From: PUMD01 sp964599275
GTDB taxonomy: Bacteria > Bacillota > Sulfobacillia > SLMV01
Assembly (NCBI GenBank): GCA_964599275.1
Contig: CAZRFK010000024.1
Coordinates: 1 to 24,599, forward strand
Length of the DNA stretch: 24,599 nucleotides
Reading direction: 5' to 3'
Positions within the stretch are counted from its first letter, which is position 1, and every line of letters starts with the position of its first letter. The notes below the pieces were generated by a model that was not told the DNA's origin, made no database searches, and saw only the letters and a list, made by a program, of their open reading frames with translations. Positions 1 through 8,242 of this stretch are shown one piece after another. A program made the translations under genes and the position numbers.

Positions 1-778
1 TGAGTGTCACGCGGTAATCAAGCAGCTTCTCCCCCAACTTGTCCTTCCAGGGCGATACTCCTTTAGCCACCATATTTCCGCTTAGGCAGGCTGCCAGTGG
101 CCGTATAAGAAAGTTGACCTGAGAAGGGGCAAAAATAACCGGATAGGTTCCCGATTCAGCTGGAACTATCGTGCTGGCCTTGTCAAACCGGTCCATGACT
201 TCCTGTTTCAAATCCTCATAATCATCAGAAAATTCAGATGCCACTGAACGTTCATAGATTGACAGCATATCATCGCCATCAATAAGCCGTCCTCCCAGCG
301 CCACCTGCCAGGACGTCTTCTCGTACTCTCCTTCGAACCCATTACTGTTGGCCAAATGTGTGCGGGTGAAATTTCGCCCTACAATAGCTCTCACTTTCAA
401 GCGCGAGTTATACTCAACCAGGGTTGAGTTGAGGTCGTCAGCTATCTCCAGCATCTTGTCAATGGAAATGCTTCTTACCTTATCATCAACCAGCTCCATC
501 TCCGGCACATCTGCATCTGCGGGAAAATCATAATCAGCACGACTGCCATACTGTATAGCAGAAAACGCTCTCTGCAGCATTTTGTCCTCACTGCCGGGTT
601 GACTGCTTTGAGCAGAACTTATTTTACCCTCTCCCAGAGCCCGGAGCGTCATATCTTTATGAACTGAATCGGAAACCAGCTCCAGTTCACTGTTGGAAAA
701 GCTTACTCTGGAGGTTTCCGTCTCTGAAGTATGCAGTTCTGCCTGGATCCCCTCCGGGAGGTCTTCAAATATCTTCAC
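1..778 (-). CDS. tldE: TldE/PmbA family protein (partial, C-terminus beyond window)
   Basis: Reading the minus strand from a GTG at 778 gives 259 open codons to the window edge, beginning MKIFEDLPEGIQAEL. The GTG overlaps the TldD stop by four bases (GTGA), so the pair is translationally coupled. The protein has the TldE/PmbA look: an N-terminal alpha/beta half, a stretch containing FTRTHLANSNGFEGEYEKTS (the usual 'N-x-x-G' segment) and then TYPVIFAPSQVNFLIRPLAA, which corresponds to the start of the C-terminal domain. In characterised systems TldE is the non-catalytic partner of TldD in a heterodimeric zinc protease that degrades or matures small peptides in the cytoplasm. The HExxxH motif of TldD is not seen in the visible part, as expected for TldE. 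The last part of the gene lies outside the window. Identification is firm from partner and content; substrate is unknown. Confidence 0.9.
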   Translation of the reverse strand, partial: MKIFEDLPEGIQAELHTSETETSRVSFSNSELELVSDSVHKDMTLRALGEGKISSAQSSQPGSEDKMLQRAFSAIQYGSRADYDFPADADVPEMELVDDKVRSISIDKMLEIADDLNSTLVEYNSRLKVRAIVGRNFTRTHLANSNGFEGEYEKTSWQVALGGRLIDGDDMLSIYERSVASEFSDDYEDLKQEVMDRFDKASTIVPAESGTYPVIFAPSQVNFLIRPLAACLSGNMVAKGVSPWKDKLGEKLLDYRVTL

Positions 779-2154
779 TGTTCCGCACCCCCCATGATAA
801 CATCTTGAATACGTATGTGTGGACAGATGCCGCTGGTAGGTAGTGGAGATTGACCACCCTTACCGCAGCCTCCTGCACTGTTGCGGCTCTCGGGATCATC
901 CCCAACCATATCGATATTGGAAAGCGTGGTAAATACATTACCCATTAACTTGACATCACGCACCAGCTCGGCCAGTTCACCATCACGAATCATGTAGCCG
1001 TACCCGGCATTAAATGTGAACATTTCACCATTTGTTTGACCACCGCCGCTGCCTACTGCATATACGCCCAGATCGATATCTCTTATCATGTCGTCAAAAC
1101 TGCTGTCTCCCGGCTCAATGCTGGTGTTTCTCATACGACATATTGGCGGATGCGTGTAGTTGATTGCGCGAGCACTTCCGGTGGGCTCTTCACCCATCAA
1201 CCCCGCTGTCTCACGAGTGTGGAGGCGGCCGACCAGAACTCCTTCTTCAATGAGGTTGGCCCGTTCAGTTTTCACTCCCTCATCATCATACTTTAAGGCA
1301 CCGCGGTCATCAAAATACTCGCCGCTATCATAAATGGTAAGGATATCCCGCCCCAAACGACGTCCCAGCTTCATTGTTTCAGCCAGATCGGGGTTTTTGT
1401 ACACATTGTCTCCTTCACTCAGATGGCCAAAAGCTTCATGGACAAACAGTCCTGCCAGCGCAGGATCACAGATCACCGGATACTGACCAGCTGCAACCTG
1501 AGGAGCATCAAGAAGATCTACAGTAATCTGACATGCCTCTTTTAGGTCCTCCTCCATACCCAAGATGCAGTCAAAACCCCGTGAGGAACCTCGTCCAATT
1601 CCATGACTGACGGTAATTTTATCTCCTCGAGCCTGAGCCGAAAAACTGGATCCAATATCCAGCTTATCCTGGGCAATATAAGTTCCCTCAGTGTTGGCGA
1701 ACTTCAAATTGGTAAACTGCTCCTTGTAGCGAATGCTTGCTGATGTGATGCGATCATGGTAGTTCAAAATGAGATCGTTGTATCGGTTTAAAATTCGGAT
1801 CTTCTCCTGTAAACTAATTGCCCTTGGATTCAACAAAAGATCCGGAGAAAATTCATCCTGCACCACTGGCACCGGCGCAAGTGTGCTTTCGCCTCCCAGA
1901 CGACTGCCGGCAATTTGCGCCTGTTTGCAGGCTTTACCTACCGCATCATCCAGTTGTTGCAGATCATTGAAGCTGGCAAACCCCCATGCTCCCTTGTGAA
2001 GAGCACGGACATTACCTCCATACTGAATTTTTTGGGTGACATCTTCTAGACCCTGTCCGCGAAAAACGACGTTGACTCGCTCAGAATCCTCCAGCCGAAT
2101 TTCACAGTAATCAACCTCTGCTTTTTCTAGGGCCCGCTGTAAAATATTTTGCAA
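775..2154 (-). CDS. tldD: TldD family zinc metalloprotease
   Basis: TldD is the catalytic subunit of the TldD/TldE cytoplasmic protease, which cleaves unstructured peptides and in some bacteria matures RiPPs. The metal-binding motif HEAFGH is at about residues 239-244 and the third ligand is probably the Cys in GGCGKGGQ near residue 430; the C-terminus GICPHIRIQDVIMGG is typical. Start choice: an ATG at 2181 has no ribosome site, and an ATG at 2160 directly abuts GGAGGT (2166-2161), leaving no spacer. The TTG at 2154 has ideal 6-base spacing from that GGAGGT, so it is preferred, giving 459 residues. The stop overlaps the GTG start of tldE. No obvious RiPP precursor gene is visible nearby. Family assignment is firm; the start is inferred. 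Confidence 0.93.
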   Translation of the reverse strand: MQNILQRALEKAEVDYCEIRLEDSERVNVVFRGQGLEDVTQKIQYGGNVRALHKGAWGFASFNDLQQLDDAVGKACKQAQIAGSRLGGESTLAPVPVVQDEFSPDLLLNPRAISLQEKIRILNRYNDLILNYHDRITSASIRYKEQFTNLKFANTEGTYIAQDKLDIGSSFSAQARGDKITVSHGIGRGSSRGFDCILGMEEDLKEACQITVDLLDAPQVAAGQYPVICDPALAGLFVHEAFGHLSEGDNVYKNPDLAETMKLGRRLGRDILTIYDSGEYFDDRGALKYDDEGVKTERANLIEEGVLVGRLHTRETAGLMGEEPTGSARAINYTHPPICRMRNTSIEPGDSSFDDMIRDIDLGVYAVGSGGGQTNGEMFTFNAGYGYMIRDGELAELVRDVKLMGNVFTTLSNIDMVGDDPESRNSAGGCGKGGQSPLPTSGICPHIRIQDVIMGGAEQ

Positions 2155-2399
2155 TTGCATACCTCCCTCTTCAACTCTCATTAATTTTCGCTGATACTTT
2201 ACATTTTTGCCACTGACTCTTTTATCCCTGCATCAAGTGGGACAACAATCCACTCTCCCCCAGTTTTTCACTGACTCTGTTAACGGGGGACTGTTCATCT
2301 GAAGTCCTGGCCTGGTGAATACTGTGATAATCTAAACTCTATCTGTTCCACTCTGAAAGGCTGATCAATGCGTCAAAAAAGGGTTCGCATAGAAGTACA

Positions 2400-2430
2400 T
2401 TGAAATAAAATAGACTGTGGGAGTATTTAT
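2400..2430 (+). promoter_or_regulatory. candidate sigma-A promoter for the M20 peptidase gene
   Basis: TTGAAA at 2400-2405, an 18-base spacer and TATTTAT at 2424-2430 resemble a vegetative promoter about 30 bases ahead of the M20 start. The whole 2155-2460 gap between divergent genes holds no gene that I can support. It also has two exact copies of CACTGACTCT (2211-2220, 2269-2278). The promoter rests on pattern only. Confidence 0.4.
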
Positions 2431-2460
2431 GTTGGAGTACTACAGCTGGGAGGAAAAAAA

Positions 2461-3660
2461 ATGAATCAGACGAGTTTGCAGCAGTGCATAAGGGACCTGG
2501 CCAACCACCGCCAAACTTCTCAGATGATAGAGCACCTGCACAATACGCTTGAGGATGCAGTAGAAACCATCATTAAAATCTGTGAGGTGCCTGCTCCGAG
2601 CTTTCATGAGGGACAGCGCGCCCAACTTGTAAAGAAGATGATGTCGAACCTGGCAGATGTACAGGCTCATGTCGATGAGCACAACAATGTGATTGGCAGG
2701 TACGAGGGCAAGTGCAGTGAAGCGAAAATAGCCGTGAGCGCTCATATAGATACTGTGTTTCCACCTGACACTGAAATATCCGTGAAAAAAGAAAACGACA
2801 CCCTCACGGCACCGGGAATAGGCGATAACTCAACATCCGTCGGTGGGATGCTGCACCTGATGGCGGCATGGAATGAATTCGGCTACACCCCACCGTTTGA
2901 TGTTATATTTTTGGCCAATTCATGTGAAGAGGGCCTCGGCGATCTTGAAGGTATCAAGGCCTTTTTGGATAACTATGCCCAACGCAATGATGTTGATCTC
3001 CAGGCGATGTGTATACTAGACGGTCGAATGGGTGGAGTGATTAATGCTGCAGTTGGGAGCCGCCGTTTGGAAGTCTCCCTTGAAGCAGCAGGAGGACACA
3101 GCTGGAAAGATTTTGGCTGCACAAGCGCCATACATACAATGGGAAGCATCATCGATCACATATCGCAAATAGAAGTCCCCAAAAGTCCCCGCACCACTTT
3201 CAACGTCGGAGTTGTCGAGGGAGGTACATCAGTAAACACAATTGCAGAAACTGCCAGCATGCTCATTGACATGCGCTCCGTAGAACCCGACAGCCTGAAA
3301 CGCCTTGAAGGCAGGGTTCGGAAAATTATATCCAGGCAGGTTCAGGAAACAGGATGCGAGGGTGACATCACCGTGGTTGGAGATCGCCCGGTAGGCAGCA
3401 TACAAGATGACCATCCGCTGGTAAACCTGGCTCAGGAGGCTGGCAGATACCTGGGGCTTCCCATGAACACCCACACTGCCAGCACGGATGCCAACGTCCC
3501 ACTGAGTCGGGGCATTCCGGCAATTACCGTCGGAATTTACCGCGGCCAGGGAGCACACCGTAAGGGAGAAACCATGCATCCTTCCTCTTTAAAAAGAGGA
3601 TTGCCTCTGGCACTGCTGGTTGTTTTGAGTGCAGTAAATTGGGTGCACAAACTCAGATGA
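2461..3660 (+). CDS. M20 family zinc peptidase / amidohydrolase
   Basis: A 399-residue cytoplasmic M20-family hydrolase (ArgE/DapE/PepT/CPG2 clan), which uses a two-zinc centre to cleave a peptide or N-acyl bond. Visible ligand motifs in order: H95-x-D97 in SAHIDTVFP, the bridging Asp at 122 (GIGDNS), the catalytic and ligand pair E156-E157 (NSCEEG), D187 (LDGR) and a terminal His at about 366 in GAHRKGE. The dimerisation segment around residues 200-330 (AAGGHSW, INTIAETA-like NTIAETAS) is present. No signal peptide. GGGAGG sits seven bases before the ATG, supporting the start. The NAD-kinase-like gene follows 34 bases later on the same strand, so the two are probably co-transcribed. The exact substrate cannot be read; the family members differ widely. 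Confidence 0.9.
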   Translation: MNQTSLQQCIRDLANHRQTSQMIEHLHNTLEDAVETIIKICEVPAPSFHEGQRAQLVKKMMSNLADVQAHVDEHNNVIGRYEGKCSEAKIAVSAHIDTVFPPDTEISVKKENDTLTAPGIGDNSTSVGGMLHLMAAWNEFGYTPPFDVIFLANSCEEGLGDLEGIKAFLDNYAQRNDVDLQAMCILDGRMGGVINAAVGSRRLEVSLEAAGGHSWKDFGCTSAIHTMGSIIDHISQIEVPKSPRTTFNVGVVEGGTSVNTIAETASMLIDMRSVEPDSLKRLEGRVRKIISRQVQETGCEGDITVVGDRPVGSIQDDHPLVNLAQEAGRYLGLPMNTHTASTDANVPLSRGIPAITVGIYRGQGAHRKGETMHPSSLKRGLPLALLVVLSAVNWVHKLR

Positions 3661-3694
3661 GAAACAAAACCAAACTAGATGGAGTGTCTACACT

Positions 3695-4810
3695 ATGGTT
3701 AAAAAACTGGGCTTAATTGTTAATCCCATTGCAGGCATGGGAGGTCGGGTTGGATTAAAGGGAACTGATGGGATAAAAGCTGTGCAAAAGGCCCGTCAGA
3801 TGGGAGCTGTTCCAGAATCTCCTGACCGGGCGGTGCGCGCACTAGAGACCCTTAGTACCCATGTAGATGATATTCAAATTGTAACACCCAGCTCACCCAT
3901 GGGACGGGATGAAGCCATTGAAGCAGGTTTCGCCCCTGAAATCCTGCTCCAAATCGATTCAGACAAAACCACCGCAGAAGACACAAAACGTTCAGCCGAA
4001 TTGATGCTCAAAAAAGAGGTTGACTTACTCTTGTTTGCCGGAGGCGATGGAACTGCTCGTAATATTTACGAGGCTGTCAACACCAGTCTGCCTGTAATCG
4101 GTATACCTACCGGCGTCAAGATGCATTCCGGAGTGTTTTCCACGCAACCAGAAACGGGAGGCAGGCTGGCGGCGCTTTACATGAACGGAGACATCGACCA
4201 GCTCCGCGAAGTAGAGGTCATGGACATAGATGAGGAGGCATTTCGCCGTGGTCGGGTTTCTGCGCAGCTTTACGGCTATCTGCAGGTGCCTTACGAGGAT
4301 AATTTGATACAGGGCATGAAGGCAGGCAGCACAGCTGATCACAGCAATGCGCTGGAGGCGATAGCCGCACACGTTATCGACCTCATGGAGAGTGACCGCT
4401 ACTATATAATTGGTCCAGGTACCACCACCCGCACAATAATGCAGCAGATGGAGATTGACTACACCCTGTTGGGTGTGGATGTCATCTGCAACCGCAAGCT
4501 GGTAGCGCAGGATGTCAGCGAAAATGATCTTGTGGAAATTACCCGGGACAATCCGGCATCTATCGTTGTAACTCCAATCGGTGGGCAGGGGTACATTTTT
4601 GGTCGAGGAAATCAACAGATAAGTGCAGATGTAATACAAAATGTAGGTAAAGATAACATCCATGTAATAGCAGCCCGCAGCAAAATAAGTGCTCTCGAGC
4701 GTTCGCCCCTGTTGGTTGACACCGGGGATACTGAAACTGATGATAACCTCAAGGGATACCTCAAGGTTGTAGTGGGGTACAAAAGAGAACTGGTTCATCC
4801 AGTTGAGTAG
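3695..4810 (+). CDS. ATP-NAD kinase family protein (COG3199/AcoX-like)
   Basis: A 371-residue member of the diacylglycerol/NAD-kinase fold family. It shows the N-terminal VNPIAGMGGRVGLKGTDG segment (residues 9-26), the nucleotide-binding GGDGT at 116-120 followed by ARN, GIPTGVKMHSGVF at about 136-148, GPGTTT and a late PIGGQGYIFGRGNQQ segment. These are characteristic of the COG3199 branch, which is longer than housekeeping NadK and is annotated as predicted polyphosphate/ATP-dependent NAD kinase. Members often sit in catabolic operons (for example near acetoin or amino-acid reductase genes); this is family knowledge, not something proved here. It lies 34 bases after an M20 peptidase and ends at a strong hairpin. 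A GGAG ten bases before the ATG supports the start. True phosphoryl acceptor uncertain. Confidence 0.88.
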   Translation: MVKKLGLIVNPIAGMGGRVGLKGTDGIKAVQKARQMGAVPESPDRAVRALETLSTHVDDIQIVTPSSPMGRDEAIEAGFAPEILLQIDSDKTTAEDTKRSAELMLKKEVDLLLFAGGDGTARNIYEAVNTSLPVIGIPTGVKMHSGVFSTQPETGGRLAALYMNGDIDQLREVEVMDIDEEAFRRGRVSAQLYGYLQVPYEDNLIQGMKAGSTADHSNALEAIAAHVIDLMESDRYYIIGPGTTTRTIMQQMEIDYTLLGVDVICNRKLVAQDVSENDLVEITRDNPASIVVTPIGGQGYIFGRGNQQISADVIQNVGKDNIHVIAARSKISALERSPLLVDTGDTETDDNLKGYLKVVVGYKRELVHPVE

Positions 4811-4819
4811 ACTCAGAGT

Positions 4820-4854
4820 TGAGTGAGCCACATGATGCCCATGTGGCTCACTCA
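4820..4854. terminator. bidirectional hairpin terminator between convergent genes
   Basis: A perfect 15-bp inverted repeat (4820-4834 with 4840-4854, arms TGAGTGAGCCACATG) around a 5-base loop lies between the stops of two convergent genes (4810 and 4862). The tract after it on the plus strand, GGTTTCTCT, is only moderately T-rich and the minus side lacks a T-run, but position and stem strength argue for a shared terminator. Confidence 0.75.
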
Positions 4855-4861
4855 GGTTTCT

Positions 4862-6346
4862 CTACTCCTTATCCTGCCATTCATCGCCAATAGGATACAC
4901 ATCAGGTGGAACATTTTCATACTCCAAGGTGGTCAGATCAGCCGGACCCAATCCTGGAGCATCTACGGGAAAATCAACCTCTGCTACCTCGTCCCAAAAG
5001 GCACGGTGGTGAACACGATCTTTCAAAACAATAATATCGAGTCCCTCAATGTCCACTCCCACCGAAGTGAGTCCGGCACTGTCATTGGAGCCTCGCATGC
5101 GCTGAGAGACTACCACATGCCGGTTATCTCCCAGGTTGAGACGAACCACAAAACCATCCTGAACTTCTCTACCTTTACCCATTGGGCCAACCAACTTATA
5201 CTTCGGACATCCCATGAACTCTACTTCTCCGGTAAGCTGTACCGGCTCTCCCGAATATTCACTGGCCCAACCGCCAGCTTCAATCGTTACCGTATCACCA
5301 ATGTCTGCGTTTTTCTTTAGCCATTCGGCCACCTCTGGATCTGACAAGCCAGGCAGGGCAAAGTTTCTCGCTCCCTGCTGTAAAAGCTCATGAAGTATAT
5401 GAGTGCTGTCTCCAGTACGGTCAGCGCCATCGGCTATGACTACAGGAGATTCCCCTTTTTCAATCAGACGAAGAACCTCAGCTACTCCTTCTCGTGGTTT
5501 TGGTAGGGTACGATTGAAATCCTCTTTAATACTCCACGCCAGAGAAGCGAGGTCTTCAACTATCCGCTGGGCCAAAAACTGATTATCATTGGTCACAGCA
5601 ATAACCGACATACCTATATCCACAACATCTGAATATGCATAGCCTGGTGCCACTGAAACGCAGTATACATCAGACTGCCGTTCCCATTGTCGGCAGCGAT
5701 CATAAAGAGTTCTCATCGGATGATAATCAGAAGCCTGAAAAATACTGGCCGATGCGATCCCCGATTTTTTGAGTGCAGTTGTAGGGACAAAGTCTCCCCG
5801 GATAGTATCAATAAGGCACTCAGCAGCTGTCTCTCCGATCTCTTTCGAATCGAGGTGTGGATAAGTCTTGATCACAAACACAGCATCCGCAGCGTCTGTC
5901 AGATGCTCATCCTCATTGGCATGTAAATCCAATGTCACCATTACCGGGATATCTCCCACAGCATCCTTGACTCTCCGAACAATCTCTGCTTCGGGACGGG
6001 GAACCTCGCGCACCGCCATGGCTCCATGTAAAGATAACAGCACTCCATCCAATTCTCCAGCGTCCTTCAATCCTTCAGCTATTTCATCGGAGTATTTGTC
6101 AAAACACTCCTTGTCCATCCAGCTGGTGTAGGGGCCAGGGGCCATACCCACCGAAACAGTAGGCACTAATTCAGCATCGTTGTCTTTTGCAACCTGCATA
6201 AAACCGTTAATATAACTGGGCTTCCCTCGGTTGTTTTTCAATATAGACTGCTCTCGCACTGCTCCAGGTTCCAACTTTTCAATGGTGGTCGTCTCTGGAG
6301 AAAAAGTGCAGGTCTCATGCGAGAAACGTCCTAAACCTATTCGCAA
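4862..6346 (-). CDS. M81 family metallopeptidase (MlrC-like)
   Basis: MlrC-family zinc metallopeptidase, named for an enzyme of microcystin breakdown; most relatives have unknown small-peptide or amide substrates. Visible M81 features: N-terminal GRFSHETCTFSP, LHGAM at about 106-110, the metal-binding DLHAN at 140-144, TYPHLD about 20 residues later, and a C-terminal MlrC domain with ADGADRTGDSTHIL where relatives have the D-x-x-D-N-x-G-x-GDST pattern. A GTG at 6355 is possible, but GGGAG lies 8 bases before the TTG at 6346. That start gives MRIGLGRFSHET, matching the family's usual MRIAVGRxSHET beginning, so it is preferred (494 residues). It converges on the M20/NAD-kinase operon and shares its terminator. 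Soluble; no signal peptide seen. Confidence 0.9.
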   Translation of the reverse strand: MRIGLGRFSHETCTFSPETTTIEKLEPGAVREQSILKNNRGKPSYINGFMQVAKDNDAELVPTVSVGMAPGPYTSWMDKECFDKYSDEIAEGLKDAGELDGVLLSLHGAMAVREVPRPEAEIVRRVKDAVGDIPVMVTLDLHANEDEHLTDAADAVFVIKTYPHLDSKEIGETAAECLIDTIRGDFVPTTALKKSGIASASIFQASDYHPMRTLYDRCRQWERQSDVYCVSVAPGYAYSDVVDIGMSVIAVTNDNQFLAQRIVEDLASLAWSIKEDFNRTLPKPREGVAEVLRLIEKGESPVVIADGADRTGDSTHILHELLQQGARNFALPGLSDPEVAEWLKKNADIGDTVTIEAGGWASEYSGEPVQLTGEVEFMGCPKYKLVGPMGKGREVQDGFVVRLNLGDNRHVVVSQRMRGSNDSAGLTSVGVDIEGLDIIVLKDRVHHRAFWDEVAEVDFPVDAPGLGPADLTTLEYENVPPDVYPIGDEWQDKE

Positions 6347-6387
6347 AACGTCCACTCCCTTCTTTCAGCCACAAACCAGAACACTGA

Positions 6388-6449
6388 GTAAACATATGGG
6401 CTCTCGTTTTAAACCCGGTAAACATACCTTCTACATAAATGAAGTTTAC
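6388..6449. repeat. repeated GTAAAC elements upstream of the M81 gene
   Basis: GTAAACATA occurs exactly at 6388-6396 and again at 6418-6426, thirty bases apart, and the reverse complement GTTTAC follows at 6444-6449. They sit in the 163-base gap between the M81 gene start and the end of the glycosyltransferase gene, where the M81 promoter must lie. The spacing near three helical turns suggests binding sites for a regulator, but no such regulator is identified here. Confidence 0.35.
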
Positions 6450-6509
6450 CCTGCCACCAGACCCACTGTCCTACAATCATGAAAGACACCATCAGAACAA
6501 AAGTAAAGT

Positions 6510-7862
6510 TTAATCGGGCAGATGCCCATTTGACAAGTAAACCGCCTTAGAGTGGACTTCTTTGAGGCACCGCTTCTGACGGTGCTCATAGGCATAGCGG
6601 AAGTTCATACTTTCGCTGGCCACATCCGATATTGACAGTGCCCGGGTGTGTTCAGTCGGCATCCATTCTTTTCTGTTGACAGTCATCAAGCCCGCTGCCA
6701 GAAGAACCAACCAACTGAGTGCAAATACTGGGTAAAACATCGCATATTTTAAGGCCCCTACAGGATGTCCATCAAGCACAAATGTCATCCCAATAAACCA
6801 GTAGGGGAAATAGGCCATAAACAGGCTCAAGTACGGGACATCTGACAACAGAGCCATAACTGCGCCATCTATCCCCAGAATTCCGTGCATCCACATAATC
6901 AGGGGGGCAGCAACCAGAACTAAGATTTGAAAAAGCCGCACCCCGGCTTCAAAGACCATGGGAGATGCGCGATGAAAACCTGTTCGCAGTATTTTTCTCC
7001 CGTATCTTAAGAACACATCCACCTGCCCACGGGCCCAGCGGAGTCTCTGTCGGCATGAGGCTTTGAATGTAAGCGGTTTTTCGTCATACACGCGGGTTTG
7101 GTGAGTGTAAGTGGTACGATAACCGGATAACAATGCCTGCATGGAATACTCCAAGTCTTCAGTTAAGGTCTTGGTGTTCCATCCCACATCTTTCAAAACG
7201 GTAGATGAGATGCACATCCCAGTTCCCATGAAAAACGCACAAAGACTGAGGTTGTAGCGTGAAAGCAGAAGGAAGCGACTGTTCAACCAGAACATGATGC
7301 TGTATGCACTGCTGATCCAGGTGTCGGATGGATTCTTGCTATCCAGAAAACACTGAATCAGTTCTTCTCCATTTGCGAGACGGGTGTTCATTACCTGTAA
7401 AAAATTAGGTTGAACCAGGTTGTCTGCATCAAAAACCGCGACTGCATCATAATTGTTATCAGCCTGGTGGCCAGTAAATCCCAGCTTGTTAAAAGCAAAC
7501 CCGAGGGCAGCTCCTTTACCTTTCTGGGAGAGATCATCACGCTCCAGCACTTTGACGCTCTCCCGTTGTGAAGCCACTTCAGCTGTGCCGTCCGAACAGT
7601 TGTCAGCCACAACGAAAACATCATACATCTGCTGAGGATAATCAAGGAGTTGTAAGTTATCAAGCAACTGTCCGATCACCGCTTCCTCGTTGTGAGCGGG
7701 AATTACAATACAAAAGCGGTTTTGTGGTTCAACTTGAACAAACTTCGATCTGTTATACAACCCAAAAAACGCTACACCAAACATATAGAGCAGGAAAACC
7801 GTGACCATTGACAACGTCACATCAAAAAGCAAGGTGAGAATAGGCCCTTCCCTCCTTTTCAT
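6510..7862 (-). CDS. membrane family-2 glycosyltransferase (synthase-type)
   Basis: A 450-residue membrane GT2 enzyme of the cellulose/hyaluronan/poly-GlcNAc synthase type, which polymerises or transfers sugars from nucleotide-sugars on the cytoplasmic face. Order of features: one N-terminal membrane helix (about 11-36); the catalytic domain with CIVIPAHNEE (51-60) and VADNCSDGT; a DAD metal-binding motif (145-147); the TED catalytic motif (234-236); the QRLRW product-binding motif (272-276); and then three or four C-terminal membrane helices. The ATG at 7862 has AGAGG seven bases upstream; an earlier in-frame start at 7946 would add a non-homologous 28-residue tail overlapping the promoter and is rejected. 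It stands alone, without a visible export or regulatory partner, so the product is unknown: an exopolysaccharide or a glycolipid are both possible. Confidence 0.9.
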   Translation of the reverse strand: MKRREGPILTLLFDVTLSMVTVFLLYMFGVAFFGLYNRSKFVQVEPQNRFCIVIPAHNEEAVIGQLLDNLQLLDYPQQMYDVFVVADNCSDGTAEVASQRESVKVLERDDLSQKGKGAALGFAFNKLGFTGHQADNNYDAVAVFDADNLVQPNFLQVMNTRLANGEELIQCFLDSKNPSDTWISSAYSIMFWLNSRFLLLSRYNLSLCAFFMGTGMCISSTVLKDVGWNTKTLTEDLEYSMQALLSGYRTTYTHQTRVYDEKPLTFKASCRQRLRWARGQVDVFLRYGRKILRTGFHRASPMVFEAGVRLFQILVLVAAPLIMWMHGILGIDGAVMALLSDVPYLSLFMAYFPYWFIGMTFVLDGHPVGALKYAMFYPVFALSWLVLLAAGLMTVNRKEWMPTEHTRALSISDVASESMNFRYAYEHRQKRCLKEVHSKAVYLSNGHLPD

Positions 7863-7917
7863 CCAATATCCTCTCAGGTTATAGACCGATGTTAGCTTAC
7901 GGTCGATGGTAATGTAT

Positions 7918-7946
7918 GATAAAAAAGAAAATCGCGCAAATGTCAA
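7918..7946 (-). promoter_or_regulatory. candidate promoter for the glycosyltransferase
   Basis: On the minus strand a perfect TTGACA (7946-7941) is followed by TTTATC after 17 bases or TATCAT after 19, about 55-60 bases ahead of the ATG at 7862. A small GACCG/CGGTC hairpin could form in the leader. The remainder of the 7863-8242 gap holds no supported gene; it must also contain the superoxide reductase promoter, for which I see no clear consensus, only a 7-bp inverted repeat (AGTCCTC at 8111-8117 with GAGGACT at 8134-8140). Confidence 0.45.
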
Positions 7947-8242
7947 GCCTGATCTTATCTGCCTTATTTACGCTTTCTCGTCTCAACCGCAATCCCCATT
8001 TTCCCCAAACGCAAGCATCTTGTGCGGTAACCTTACTTTTTTACTCTAATGTTACATACTGCAGCAAAAGAAGGAGCAGCAGAATCATTTGGCGAATATT
8101 ACATAATAAAGTCCTCTCTTATCTTATACGGGTGAGGACTAGCTGCTCAACAACATTCAAGAACACAAGAATAAAGAAAAAAGTCTGTCACAACCTAGGA
8201 CACAGAGCTCGCATGACGAGCTTACTGGAAGGAGGATTCAAT

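Noticed and set aside
2211..2278. Two exact copies of CACTGACTCT, 58 bases apart, in the tldD/M20 gap.
   Set aside because: Only ten bases, no symmetry and no consistent promoter position; could easily be chance.
4025..4831. Long minus-strand open frame (268 codons) antisense to the NAD-kinase-like gene.
   Set aside because: Shadow of a well-supported gene; composition (Tyr/Cys/His-rich) and lack of a ribosome site do not look coding.
4823..5320. Plus-strand open frame of 165 codons over the M81 gene.
   Set aside because: Antisense shadow beginning inside the terminator hairpin; no family features.
7963..8140. Search for a PerR- or Fur-type operator upstream of the superoxide reductase.
   Set aside because: A/T-rich stretches such as TATTACATAATA are present but no convincing palindromic Fur or PerR box was found.
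7916..8242. Upstream extension of the superoxide reductase frame (about 109 more codons).
   Set aside because: The encoded residues are Ser/Arg-rich and unlike any SOR N-terminus, overlap the divergent promoter, and the strong SD lies at 8229.
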